Assembly (NCBI GenBank): GCA_025449435.1
Contig: JANWJO010000135.1
Location: forward strand, 1 to 11,010
Direction: 5' to 3'
From: Chloroflexota bacterium
GTDB taxonomy: Bacteria; Chloroflexota; UBA4733
DNA: 11,010 nucleotides
The notes under the pieces were generated by a model. That model saw nothing but the letters and a program-made list of their open reading frames with translations, did not search any database and had not been told where the DNA came from. Below, one piece after another: positions 1-4,959 of the stretch. Each line of letters opens with the position of its first letter. The stretch's first letter is position 1. The translations under genes were made by a program, and so were the position numbers.

Positions 1-214
1 CGTAGAGCCGGATGGGGCTGTTCAGCGCGTTCAGCTCGATGAGGATGATAGCGGTGTATTCTGCATCGTTTCCCGCCTGATGCCTGTGAAGAAGTCGATA
101 CCCGCCTAACGGCAGGGACGCAGCGTCCAGCCGCTGTTCGATGGCCACGGTTGGCGGCCTTTGTTGCCCATGTCTGCGTGAGGTCCCGATTCGGGATCGT
201 GCGTGGTGCTCCAT
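1..214 (-). pseudogene. Partial reading frame resembling a DEDDh 3'-5' exonuclease C-terminal region; possible remnant
   Basis: On the minus strand an open frame runs off the left edge of the window; it is open from about 271 and has an ATG at 214-212. Its last 40 or so residues read like a protein, including the stretch LHRHQAGNDAEYTAIILIEL. HxAGNDAxxT followed by a hydrophobic helix matches the third motif (H-x4-D) of DEDDh exonucleases such as the DnaQ and RNase T families. Third codon positions are GC-rich in this part. The first 25 or so residues after the ATG (many Arg, His and Gln) look non-coding. The catalytic DEDD motifs I and II, normally N-terminal to this point, do not appear upstream. 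I therefore infer a 5'-truncated remnant or a gene broken by a frameshift. A competing plus-strand frame (2-109) covers the same bases but has weaker codon bias. Confidence 0.33.
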
Positions 215-297
215 GCTGCCGGCCTGGTACGAGAGGTTGCTGGCGTAAGGTATGCAGTCGTGCTGCCCCGCCTATACTCCAGCGAGGCGTCGCGTAG
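215..297. other. Short non-coding stretch before the 298-1491 frame
   Basis: No convincing gene is seen here. A plus-strand frame starting with GTG at 203 and ending at 409 crosses it, but its composition (Arg- and Ser-rich, mixed third positions) looks like a shadow frame. The hexamer TATACT at 273-278 is a near-consensus -10 box lying about 25 bases upstream of a purine-rich GGGAGG/GGAGG region (303-314), so this is the likely promoter region for the downstream membrane-protein gene. No matching -35 box at standard spacing was found. Confidence 0.3.
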
Positions 298-302
298 CCG
301 GC

Positions 303-314
303 GGGAGGTGGAGG
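303..314 (+). promoter_or_regulatory. Strong purine-rich Shine-Dalgarno-like run without a following in-frame start
   Basis: GGGAGG (303-308) and GGAGG (310-314) are near-perfect anti-16S matches about 25-30 nt after a TATACT -10-like box. A start codon would be expected at about 315-324, yet no ATG, GTG or TTG is found there in the well-biased frame leading into the 454-1491 gene. GTG 308 lies in the wrong frame. This is the main evidence that the gene start is missing or shifted by one base. Confidence 0.35.
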
Positions 315-453
315 CCCGGATAACCTCGCCAAGCCATCGCCAGGGCCAGCCAGCAGCACCAGCAACAAGCAGCCTGGCGGAACGTCCTCATCTGGGCTCC
401 TCTGGCTAGCGCTCGCGCTGATCCTTGCTCTAATCGCGGTCCTCATCGTCGTT

Positions 454-1491
454 GTGCCCATGCTTATGTCTCGCTCCGCCAACCCAGATGGTGACGCGCT
501 GCCGGCGGCGATCGGCGCCATGCTGCGCACCATCTTCAGCGCCGGCGGGCTGGTGGTGGTGCTGGCGGCGGTGATGGTGGTCATCAGGATCGATGCACGC
601 GTCCGTGCTGGAGTCGACGACCGGCTCAACAAGTCGAGCGATCAGATGGCGACCATCGCAGATCGCCGGGTCCGGCTGTATCAAGACCTGCTCGGCATGA
701 ACGAGGCCATCCACAAAAGAGCATGGAGCGGAGCTGAGGCCTTGCTCCAGCGCATCGTCCAGCAAGATGAACGCGACACGGAGGCGCGGCGCACGTTTGC
801 GCTGGGCTTGCGCGATGCACTACTCGCCGGCGTGGAGCAAGCCGTGCCCATTGGGCGTTCTCGCGATGTTAGCCAGGAAGTCGAGTTAGGCAAACGGTAC
901 GTTCGCTGGCTGCAAGACGCCGTTGCTCACCCTGGCGGCCGGGAGGGTGAGCTACTCGTCGCCCAGGCGCAGGTCTTGGGCGTCGTGGGTCCGTTTGACG
1001 AGATGATCAGCCACCTGCACACCGTGTTCCAAAACCATGCTGCGCAGCGCGATGCGTTGCGCAGCGCCTCTTCGCTCCTGATGTTCAGCTTCAGTTGTGT
1101 GCGCGCGACCGATGCTGACGCGGAACAGGCACTCCAACGGCTGGGCCAAGAGTTGGCACTCCAACTGCCCATGTCCACCAGCGATTTTTGTGCGGCCGTC
1201 AACGCGGTACCCGATACACACAGCGCCGTGTTGCTGGCGTTGACGCGGCGGGGCTACCGCGATGCCGATGCAGGAGCGCCATCCTCGCCGCTCAAGCTAG
1301 TGGTATTGAAAACTACCAACGTCCACCAAGGCATCGCGGAAGGTGTGGCACGCTTCTGGGATGCGCAAGGCGAACGGCAGGTGCCCGATCGATCGACCGA
1401 GTACCTGCCGTTGAATGAACTGTACGGTCAACTCGATCAACGGTTCCTCTTGGTGGCGCTGCTCGGCACACAGCCGCCGGCTCACCAGTAG
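454..1491 (+). CDS. Membrane-anchored protein of unknown function (start unresolved; frame open from 298)
   Basis: I do not recognise this family. From GTG 454 it encodes 345 residues. Residues 18-46 contain a hydrophobic helix (AGGLVVVLAAVMVVI), and the remainder is soluble, Leu/Ala/Gln-rich and probably mostly helical, with no catalytic motif that I can name. GTG 454 has no ribosome binding site. The same frame is open back to 298 and encodes a Pro/Ser/Gly-rich segment followed by another strongly hydrophobic helix (LLWLALALILALIAVLIVVV) ending at the annotated start. With it, the protein would have two N-terminal membrane helices separated by about 20 residues and a large C-terminal domain. 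No ATG, GTG or TTG lies in frame between 298 and 454, and a good SD-like purine run sits at 303-314. The start is therefore uncertain, and a frameshift or sequence error is possible. It converges on the lipoprotein gene with a 13-nt gap. Confidence 0.7.
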   Translation: MPMLMSRSANPDGDALPAAIGAMLRTIFSAGGLVVVLAAVMVVIRIDARVRAGVDDRLNKSSDQMATIADRRVRLYQDLLGMNEAIHKRAWSGAEALLQRIVQQDERDTEARRTFALGLRDALLAGVEQAVPIGRSRDVSQEVELGKRYVRWLQDAVAHPGGREGELLVAQAQVLGVVGPFDEMISHLHTVFQNHAAQRDALRSASSLLMFSFSCVRATDADAEQALQRLGQELALQLPMSTSDFCAAVNAVPDTHSAVLLALTRRGYRDADAGAPSSPLKLVVLKTTNVHQGIAEGVARFWDAQGERQVPDRSTEYLPLNELYGQLDQRFLLVALLGTQPPAHQ

Positions 1492-1504
1492 CGCTGTGCT
1501 GCGG

Positions 1505-2080
1505 TTACGAGGCTGGCGCGGTGAGCGGTCCGGCCGTTGGCGTTACCACAAACCACACCTTGCCGACGCTCTGACCGGCGACATCGCCCGCCTTGGCATC
1601 CTTCGAGTAGTAATACAGCGGCATGCCGTCGTAGGTCGCTTGGATGGTCCCGTCAGCACGTGTGATCGTGGCTATTTTGCCGGGAACACCACTGGGCAGC
1701 GTGGGGTTCGCTGCACTGATAAATGCTGGCCAGGCAGTGAGGCAACCGCCCGAGCAGTTGCTGACGCCAGGCGTATCCTTGGTGTACCAGTACAACGTCC
1801 GGCCGGCGGGGTCGGTGAGGATGCTACCAAGCTTCGCATCCGTGTGGACCACCACGGTGGACGTGGCACTCGTGGCAGCTGCTGCTGCAGCCGCGGACGT
1901 CGCGGAGGTTGCTATGGCCTGGACTGCCGACGCTTGGTTCGCGAAGCCCGTCGCCACGCGATTGGCGGCTGAGGCAGCGGCAGTGGCATCGCCACTCGAG
2001 CCGCAGGCCGAGAGCAGGAAGGCAGCAACGAACACTGAAACCGTGACGGCGCGGGGATAGCGAACTGGGGGCAGGTGCAC
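1505..2080 (-). CDS. Lipoprotein with two COG4315/PF03640-type secreted repeats
   Basis: The 191-residue protein has a short basic n-region, a hydrophobic core and the lipobox LSAC. Cys26 is the predicted lipidated residue, so export and membrane anchoring are expected. Residues 27-75 are an Ala/Ser/Thr-rich linker. Two repeats follow: residues about 84-118 (GRTLYWYTKD, then SNCSGGCLTAWP with C109 and C113) and about 142-180 (GMPLYYYSKD, then GDVAGQSVGKVWFVV). These match the Yx(F/W/Y)xxD lipoprotein family, whose biochemical function is not established. I chose the GTG start at 2080 because AGGAGG lies 9 nt upstream, inside the longer frame that begins at ATG 2104; the longer form lacks a good SD. 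The gene converges on the membrane protein at its left and diverges from the secreted protein gene at its right. Confidence 0.85.
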   Translation of the reverse strand: MHLPPVRYPRAVTVSVFVAAFLLSACGSSGDATAAASAANRVATGFANQASAVQAIATSATSAAAAAAATSATSTVVVHTDAKLGSILTDPAGRTLYWYTKDTPGVSNCSGGCLTAWPAFISAANPTLPSGVPGKIATITRADGTIQATYDGMPLYYYSKDAKAGDVAGQSVGKVWFVVTPTAGPLTAPAS

Positions 2081-2089
2081 TGCGATCGT

Positions 2090-2095
2090 CCTCCT
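2090..2095 (-). promoter_or_regulatory. Ribosome binding site AGGAGG that sets the lipoprotein start
   Basis: On the minus strand AGGAGG is followed by 9 nt and then GTG (2080-2078). A start at ATG 2104 would place this consensus SD inside the coding region and leave that ATG without a well-spaced SD. The GTG start also gives a signal peptide of normal length (25 residues before the lipobox Cys). Confidence 0.7.
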
Positions 2096-2104
2096 GTTGC
2101 ACAT

Positions 2105-2363
2105 GGGGGCTATGCGCCCTTCATGGTGAGCGTACCACTGTCCTCATGTAGCACCGTGGAGAGCCGTTCGAACCCACACAGAGTCGCTTGAGACGCTGCT
2201 GTTGTTAGGCATGCTGGTCTACGCTCGATGGGATAAAGGTAGTGCAGATTCTTCGACGGCCTAGGCCGGACGGCATTGCAGGTATAGTTGCGGCGGCGGT
2301 GTTCAGTAGGCTTTCAAGCCCTTGTTTGCCGCGTCGTTTTCGTGTTCGAGTTGGAGATGGACT
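2105..2363. promoter_or_regulatory. Divergent intergenic region between the lipoprotein and secreted protein genes
   Basis: About 260 bases hold no gene. Directed to the right, TATAGT (2283-2288) is a reasonable -10 box about 75 nt before the secreted-protein start. No good -35 is present, but the perfect 12-bp palindrome CGGCCTAGGCCG (2257-2268) occupies that position and could be a regulator site. GGCTTTCAAGCC (2309-2320) can form a small 5-bp hairpin in the leader. On the lipoprotein side a small GGGC/GCCC hairpin (2107-2119) lies in the leader. None of these is strong on its own. Confidence 0.35.
2257..2268. promoter_or_regulatory. Perfect 12-bp palindrome, candidate operator
   Basis: CGGCCTAGGCCG is an uninterrupted 12-base palindrome whose centre is about 23 bases upstream of the TATAGT -10-like box. 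That places it over the expected -35 region of the secreted-protein gene. A dimeric regulator could bind here. GC-rich palindromes of this length can also arise by chance, so this is only a candidate. Confidence 0.25.
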
Positions 2364-3353
2364 ATGCATCGTTCGCTCGGCATCCTATTCGCGGCATTCG
2401 TTGTTTTCCTCAGTGTGGCACCAGTGAGCGCCTCATCGGGTGATGAAGTGGCTCCCGCCGTCGCGGCGGCTCCGGCAGGGCATCCGTTAGGCCTCGTGCC
2501 CGTGCGCGACCAAGCTGCCCGGGCCACAGCGTTTCAAGGTCCGCTGGTGTATCACAGCGGCGGAACGGTGGAACTGGGCACCTCGACGCCGGATCTCGAG
2601 TACGCGTTGTTTTGGGGCACTGACTTTTCCTCCACGTACCAGAGCCTCATTGGGCGCTACTTGGGCGATGTAGCAGCGGCAAGTGGTGCAACGACCAACG
2701 TCTACGCTAGCGACACGCAGTACTACCAGACGGTCGGCGGCATCACGACGCACATTAAGTACAACCAAGCCTACGGCGGCAGCTGGCAGGATACGACCCT
2801 GCCTACGTCCAACGGCTGCTCGTCCACCGCGGGTGGCCCGATTTGCGTGAGTGACGCGCAAGTCCAAGCAGAAGTCGCCAAGGGGATCGCCGCGAACGGC
2901 TGGCAGGTCGGCATGAAGGCTGAGGTCTTCGTGTTCTTGGAGAACGGCATGAGCACCTGCTCTGGGTCGGCGTGTGCCTTCACGGTGTTCTGTGCCTACC
3001 ACGCGCACTATGTGGATGGCGCCAATAACGACGTCCTGTACGCCAACATGCCCTACACCGGGCATAACCTCGCGGCCTGCGGTAGCCAGAACGCGCCCAA
3101 TGGTGATGCGGCGGCCGACGCCACTATCAACGTGACCTCCCACGAAGCCAACGAAACGGTAACCGATGGACTCGGCAATGCCTGGTTCGACCGGCTCGGG
3201 CGGGAAAATGGCGACAAGTGCGCCTATAACTTTGGGGCGCCGTTGGGTGGTACATCAGGCAGCTTGTTCAATCAAGTGATCAACGGCAACAACTACTACC
3301 TGCAGCAGGAGTGGAGCAATCACAGCCGCGGCTGTGTGCAACAAGGGACCTAG
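2364..3353 (+). CDS. Secreted Cys-rich protein with HExxE motif, distantly EXORDIUM/metallopeptidase-like
   Basis: The 329-residue protein starts at ATG 2364, preceded by GGAG at 7 nt. Residues 1-23 form a Sec signal peptide with a likely cut after VSA, so the mature protein is extracytoplasmic. Eight cysteines (152, 161, 199, 204, 210, 239, 286, 324) suggest disulfides. The best-conserved-looking block is residues 253-290: TSHEANETVTD with H260, E261 and E264, then NAWFDRLGRENGDKCAYNFG, with an LQQEWSNHSRGC motif near the end. The SHExxExxTD...W.D..G.E.GDKC pattern is one I associate with secreted bacterial proteins loosely related to the plant EXORDIUM (Phi-1) family, which carries HELAE at the equivalent place. 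Zn binding by the HExxE site is inference, and no enzymatic activity is established. Two consecutive TAG stops end the gene, and a large hairpin follows 41 nt later. Confidence 0.8.
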   Translation: MHRSLGILFAAFVVFLSVAPVSASSGDEVAPAVAAAPAGHPLGLVPVRDQAARATAFQGPLVYHSGGTVELGTSTPDLEYALFWGTDFSSTYQSLIGRYLGDVAAASGATTNVYASDTQYYQTVGGITTHIKYNQAYGGSWQDTTLPTSNGCSSTAGGPICVSDAQVQAEVAKGIAANGWQVGMKAEVFVFLENGMSTCSGSACAFTVFCAYHAHYVDGANNDVLYANMPYTGHNLAACGSQNAPNGDAAADATINVTSHEANETVTDGLGNAWFDRLGRENGDKCAYNFGAPLGGTSGSLFNQVINGNNYYLQQEWSNHSRGCVQQGT

Positions 3354-3394
3354 TAGCAAGGTAGCAAGCTGGCTCTCCGGTCCTTGCGGCCAAC

Positions 3395-3444
3395 GACGCC
3401 GCCGGTTGGGCTCACTTCCATGTGTGACCCCGACTGGCGGCGTC
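3395..3444 (+). terminator. Very strong 20-bp stem-loop, terminator or 5'-leader element
   Basis: GACGCCGCCGGTTGGG (3395-3410) pairs with CCCGACTGGCGGCGTC (3429-3444) over 16 positions: 14 Watson-Crick pairs and two G-U pairs. A single C/C mismatch is followed by TCAC/GTGA (3412-3415 with 3424-3427) and an 8-nt loop. The two G-U positions would be C-A mismatches in minus-strand RNA, so the element most likely acts in plus-strand transcripts. It lies 41 nt after the secreted-protein stop and 61 nt before the carbonic anhydrase start. There is no U-tract directly after it; the nearest T-rich run is at 3459-3469. It may therefore be a hairpin without U-tail, an mRNA 3'-end stabiliser, or an attenuator of the next gene. 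Confidence 0.65.
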
Positions 3445-3453
3445 TGGCATGCG

Positions 3454-3462
3454 TGCTATCAT
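3454..3462 (+). promoter_or_regulatory. Possible extended -10 promoter for the carbonic anhydrase gene
   Basis: TGCTATCAT fits an extended -10 box (TGnTATnAT-like, with TATCAT at 3457-3462) about 43 bases before the carbonic anhydrase ATG. No convincing -35 is present 16-18 bases upstream, where the hairpin ends. An extended -10 can work without a good -35. If it is real, the hairpin is upstream of this transcript and serves as a terminator of the preceding gene. Confidence 0.3.
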
Positions 3463-3505
3463 TTCTTTGTCGATGTGCTTAGTTGATTACAGGGAGTGGT
3501 AGCCG

Positions 3506-3997
3506 ATGTCCATCGTTCCAGAGTTCCTCGCAGCAAACGCCAAGTACGCAGGCGCCTTCACCAAGGGGTCGCTGCCGATGCCTCCAGGACGCAAAGTCGC
3601 GATCGTCGTCTGTATGGACGCCAGAATTGACCCGGCGCGCGCGCTGGGGCTGGAAGAGGGCGATGCCCACGTCATCCGCAACGCCGGCGGACGGGCCACC
3701 GACGCCATTCGCTCGCTCGTGATCTCCCAGCTACTGCTGGGCACGCGAGAGATCGTGGTCATTCATCACACCGACTGTGGCATGCTGACCTTCACCGACG
3801 ACCAGTTGCGCGCGAAAGTCAAGGCCGACCTCGGCGCCGACGCCTCCGCCATCGACTTCCTGCCGTTCAGCAATGTGGAGCAGAGTGTGATCGACGACGT
3901 GAAGGAACTCAAGGCATCGCCGTTGCTCATGCCCGGCTTGCCGGTCACCGGCTGTGTGTACGACGTGCGATCCGGCAAGGTCACCGTCGTCGCGTAG
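3506..3997 (+). CDS. Beta-class carbonic anhydrase, small Cab-like type
   Basis: The 163-residue enzyme should interconvert CO2 and bicarbonate in the cytoplasm; no signal peptide is visible. The zinc ligands are C36 (in VVCMDAR), H88 and C91 (in HHTDCGM), and the D38-R40 dyad of beta-carbonic anhydrases is intact. RNAGG (58-62) is the usual conserved loop. Length and spacing resemble the compact archaeal/bacterial Cab group rather than the roughly 220-residue plant-like enzymes. AGGGAG (3491-3496) lies 9 nt before the ATG. The gene stands alone on the plus strand and converges on hyfI, with 45 nt between the two stops. A link with the hydrogenase-like operon through C1 metabolism is possible but rests only on adjacency. 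The reaction assignment is firm and the physiological role is not known. Confidence 0.93.
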   Translation: MSIVPEFLAANAKYAGAFTKGSLPMPPGRKVAIVVCMDARIDPARALGLEEGDAHVIRNAGGRATDAIRSLVISQLLLGTREIVVIHHTDCGMLTFTDDQLRAKVKADLGADASAIDFLPFSNVEQSVIDDVKELKASPLLMPGLPVTGCVYDVRSGKVTVVA

Positions 3998-4042
3998 CCG
4001 GCCGGAGGGCCATCAAGCGCTGGATCGAACTGCCTGCCGGAA
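3998..4042. other. Convergent intergenic gap between carbonic anhydrase and hyfI
   Basis: Only 45 bases separate the two stop codons. The bases contain CCGGC and GCCGG arms (3998-4002, 4036-4040) that could form an imperfect hairpin with a bulge, but there is no T-run on either side. It is too weak to call a bidirectional terminator. Transcripts from the two sides may overlap. Confidence 0.3.
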
Positions 4043-4600
4043 TCACCTCCCTGCCCCAAGCTCTGAGGTCAACTGGCCGTCCTCCTCTTGATAGGACACA
4101 CGCTGCTCCAGACGATCCATCGCCAGCAGGAGGCCTTGCAGAATGGCTTGTGGTCGAGGGGGGCAGCCTGGAATATAGATGTCTACGGGCAACACGGAGG
4201 CCACACCTGCCCCGGCGGCGTAACCTCCCGGATACACCGCGCCACTGCAGGCACAGATACCCACTGCGATCACCAACTTGGGTTCTGGCATAGCTGCGTA
4301 GGCTCGACGCACGGCAATCTCCAGATTGCGCGTGATGGGCCCGGTGACGAGCACAGCGTCGGCATGACGTGGGGAGGCGACAAAGTCGATCCCGAAGCGC
4401 TGCACATCGTAGATGGCATTCGTCGTTGCCGTTATCTCCCAATCACAGGCGTTGCACGAGCCCGCGTCCAGGTGGCGTAGGTGTAGCGACCGGTGCAGGA
4501 GCTTCTGCGTGCGCCGAGCCAGTTGCTCGCCTACCTGCTCGGTCGTGGCGGCCGCATCTGGCGTGACCAGGGGCAGTCGAGCCTCTCGTCCCTCGTTCAT
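4043..4600 (-). CDS. hyfI: Group 4 hydrogenase-like small subunit (HyfI/HycG/NuoB family)
   Basis: This 185-residue iron-sulfur protein carries the proximal [4Fe-4S] cluster that passes electrons between the ferredoxin subunit and the large-subunit metal site on the cytoplasmic face of the complex. The ligands are visible as C49 and C52 (GSCNAC), C116 (GICAC) and C146 (PGCPPRP). The CxxC spacing is the hydrogenase form; complex I NuoB has adjacent cysteines. SPRHAD (76-81) and PVDIYIPGCPP (138-148) are strong family signatures. It ends at 185 residues, without the C-terminal tail of about 70 residues in E. coli HycG/HyfI. C118, two residues after ligand C116, is an extra cysteine where relatives I know have Asn, Thr or Ala. 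The ATG overlaps the hyfH stop in ATGA, implying translational coupling. It is the last gene of the operon visible here. Confidence 0.93.
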   Translation of the reverse strand: MNEGREARLPLVTPDAAATTEQVGEQLARRTQKLLHRSLHLRHLDAGSCNACDWEITATTNAIYDVQRFGIDFVASPRHADAVLVTGPITRNLEIAVRRAYAAMPEPKLVIAVGICACSGAVYPGGYAAGAGVASVLPVDIYIPGCPPRPQAILQGLLLAMDRLEQRVSYQEEDGQLTSELGAGR

Positions 4601-4947
4601 GGCGTCTGGTTCTTGGGCAGGTTAACCACGCTGAGCAAGTCGTGGCGCGTGTGGCTGGCTAGTTCGAATTCCCGCCGGATGGTCAGTGCTCCCGGTGTGC
4701 ACACCTCAACGCAACGGCCGCAACTTATGCAACGGGCGAGATCGAGCGTGAGCCGGCGCTGACCCGCATCGGCGTCGAGCGCCAGGGCAGCTGAAGGACA
4801 CACAGCCACACAGGCCGCGTTGCCATCGCAACGGCGGGCATCGAGCAGCGGGGTGCCTCGAAACGCTGCGGGCGCCAGTTCGTTGTGCCGAGGATAACCA
4901 GACGTCACTGTACCTATGTGTGCGCTGCGTCGAAAGATGCCGAGCAT
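4597..4947 (-). CDS. hyfH: Ferredoxin-like subunit (HyfH/HycF/NuoI family) with one missing cluster ligand
   Basis: This 116-residue electron-transfer subunit is of the 2[4Fe-4S] type and is expected between the electron input module and HyfI. Cluster motif 1 is C40-D-G-N43-A-A-C46-V-A-V-C50-P, in which Asn43 stands where the family has Cys (E. coli HycF has CIGCAACVNACP). Motif 2 is complete: C73, C76, C79, C83, with the last followed by Thr instead of Pro. One cluster therefore has three Cys ligands and could be [3Fe-4S] or use a non-Cys ligand. The N-terminus (IGTVTSGYPRH, then AAFRGTP) matches HycF/HyfH. The protein lacks the Cys-rich C-terminal extension of the E. coli homologues (about 180 residues). 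I prefer ATG 4947 over GTG 4953 because AGAGG is well spaced only for the ATG. It starts 12 nt after hyfG and overlaps hyfI by 4 nt. Confidence 0.9.
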   Translation of the reverse strand: MLGIFRRSAHIGTVTSGYPRHNELAPAAFRGTPLLDARRCDGNAACVAVCPSAALALDADAGQRRLTLDLARCISCGRCVEVCTPGALTIRREFELASHTRHDLLSVVNLPKNQTP

Positions 4948-4959
4948 AGCCACCCTCTT

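Noticed and set aside
1..30. GAGCCGGATG near the left edge, recalling group II intron domain V
   Set aside because: Only about ten bases match. The expected stem partner and the GAAA-type loop with its complementary strand are absent.
2..109. Plus-strand frame open from the left edge to a TAA at 107-109, a possible gene 3' end
   Set aside because: It is short, has about equal AT/GC third positions and no recognisable motif. The minus-strand frame over the same bases is more protein-like.
203..409. Plus-strand 68-codon frame starting at GTG 203
   Set aside because: It has mixed third-position composition, Arg/Ser-rich content and no family resemblance. The overlapping frame from 298 has better codon bias and encodes a membrane helix.
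2165..2175. GTTCGAACC resembling a tRNA T-loop, a possible att site remnant
   Set aside because: No T-stem complement and no other tRNA arm are present nearby, and no integrase lies in the window.
3353..3368. Tandem duplication GTAGCAAG x2 after the secreted-protein stop
   Set aside because: This is a two-unit 8-bp repeat only, consistent with replication slippage. No larger array or target-site structure surrounds it.
291..4008. Near-identical 18-mers CGCGTAGCCGGC[G/C]GGAGG at 291-308 and 3991-4008
   Set aside because: There are only two copies, one overlaps the end of a coding region, and no flanking similarity is seen. In GC-rich DNA this is likely chance.
3998..4040. CCGGC/GCCGG hairpin as a terminator between carbonic anhydrase and hyfI
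   Set aside because: It has a 5-bp stem with a 3-base bulge before 3 more pairs, a long loop and no T-run on either strand.
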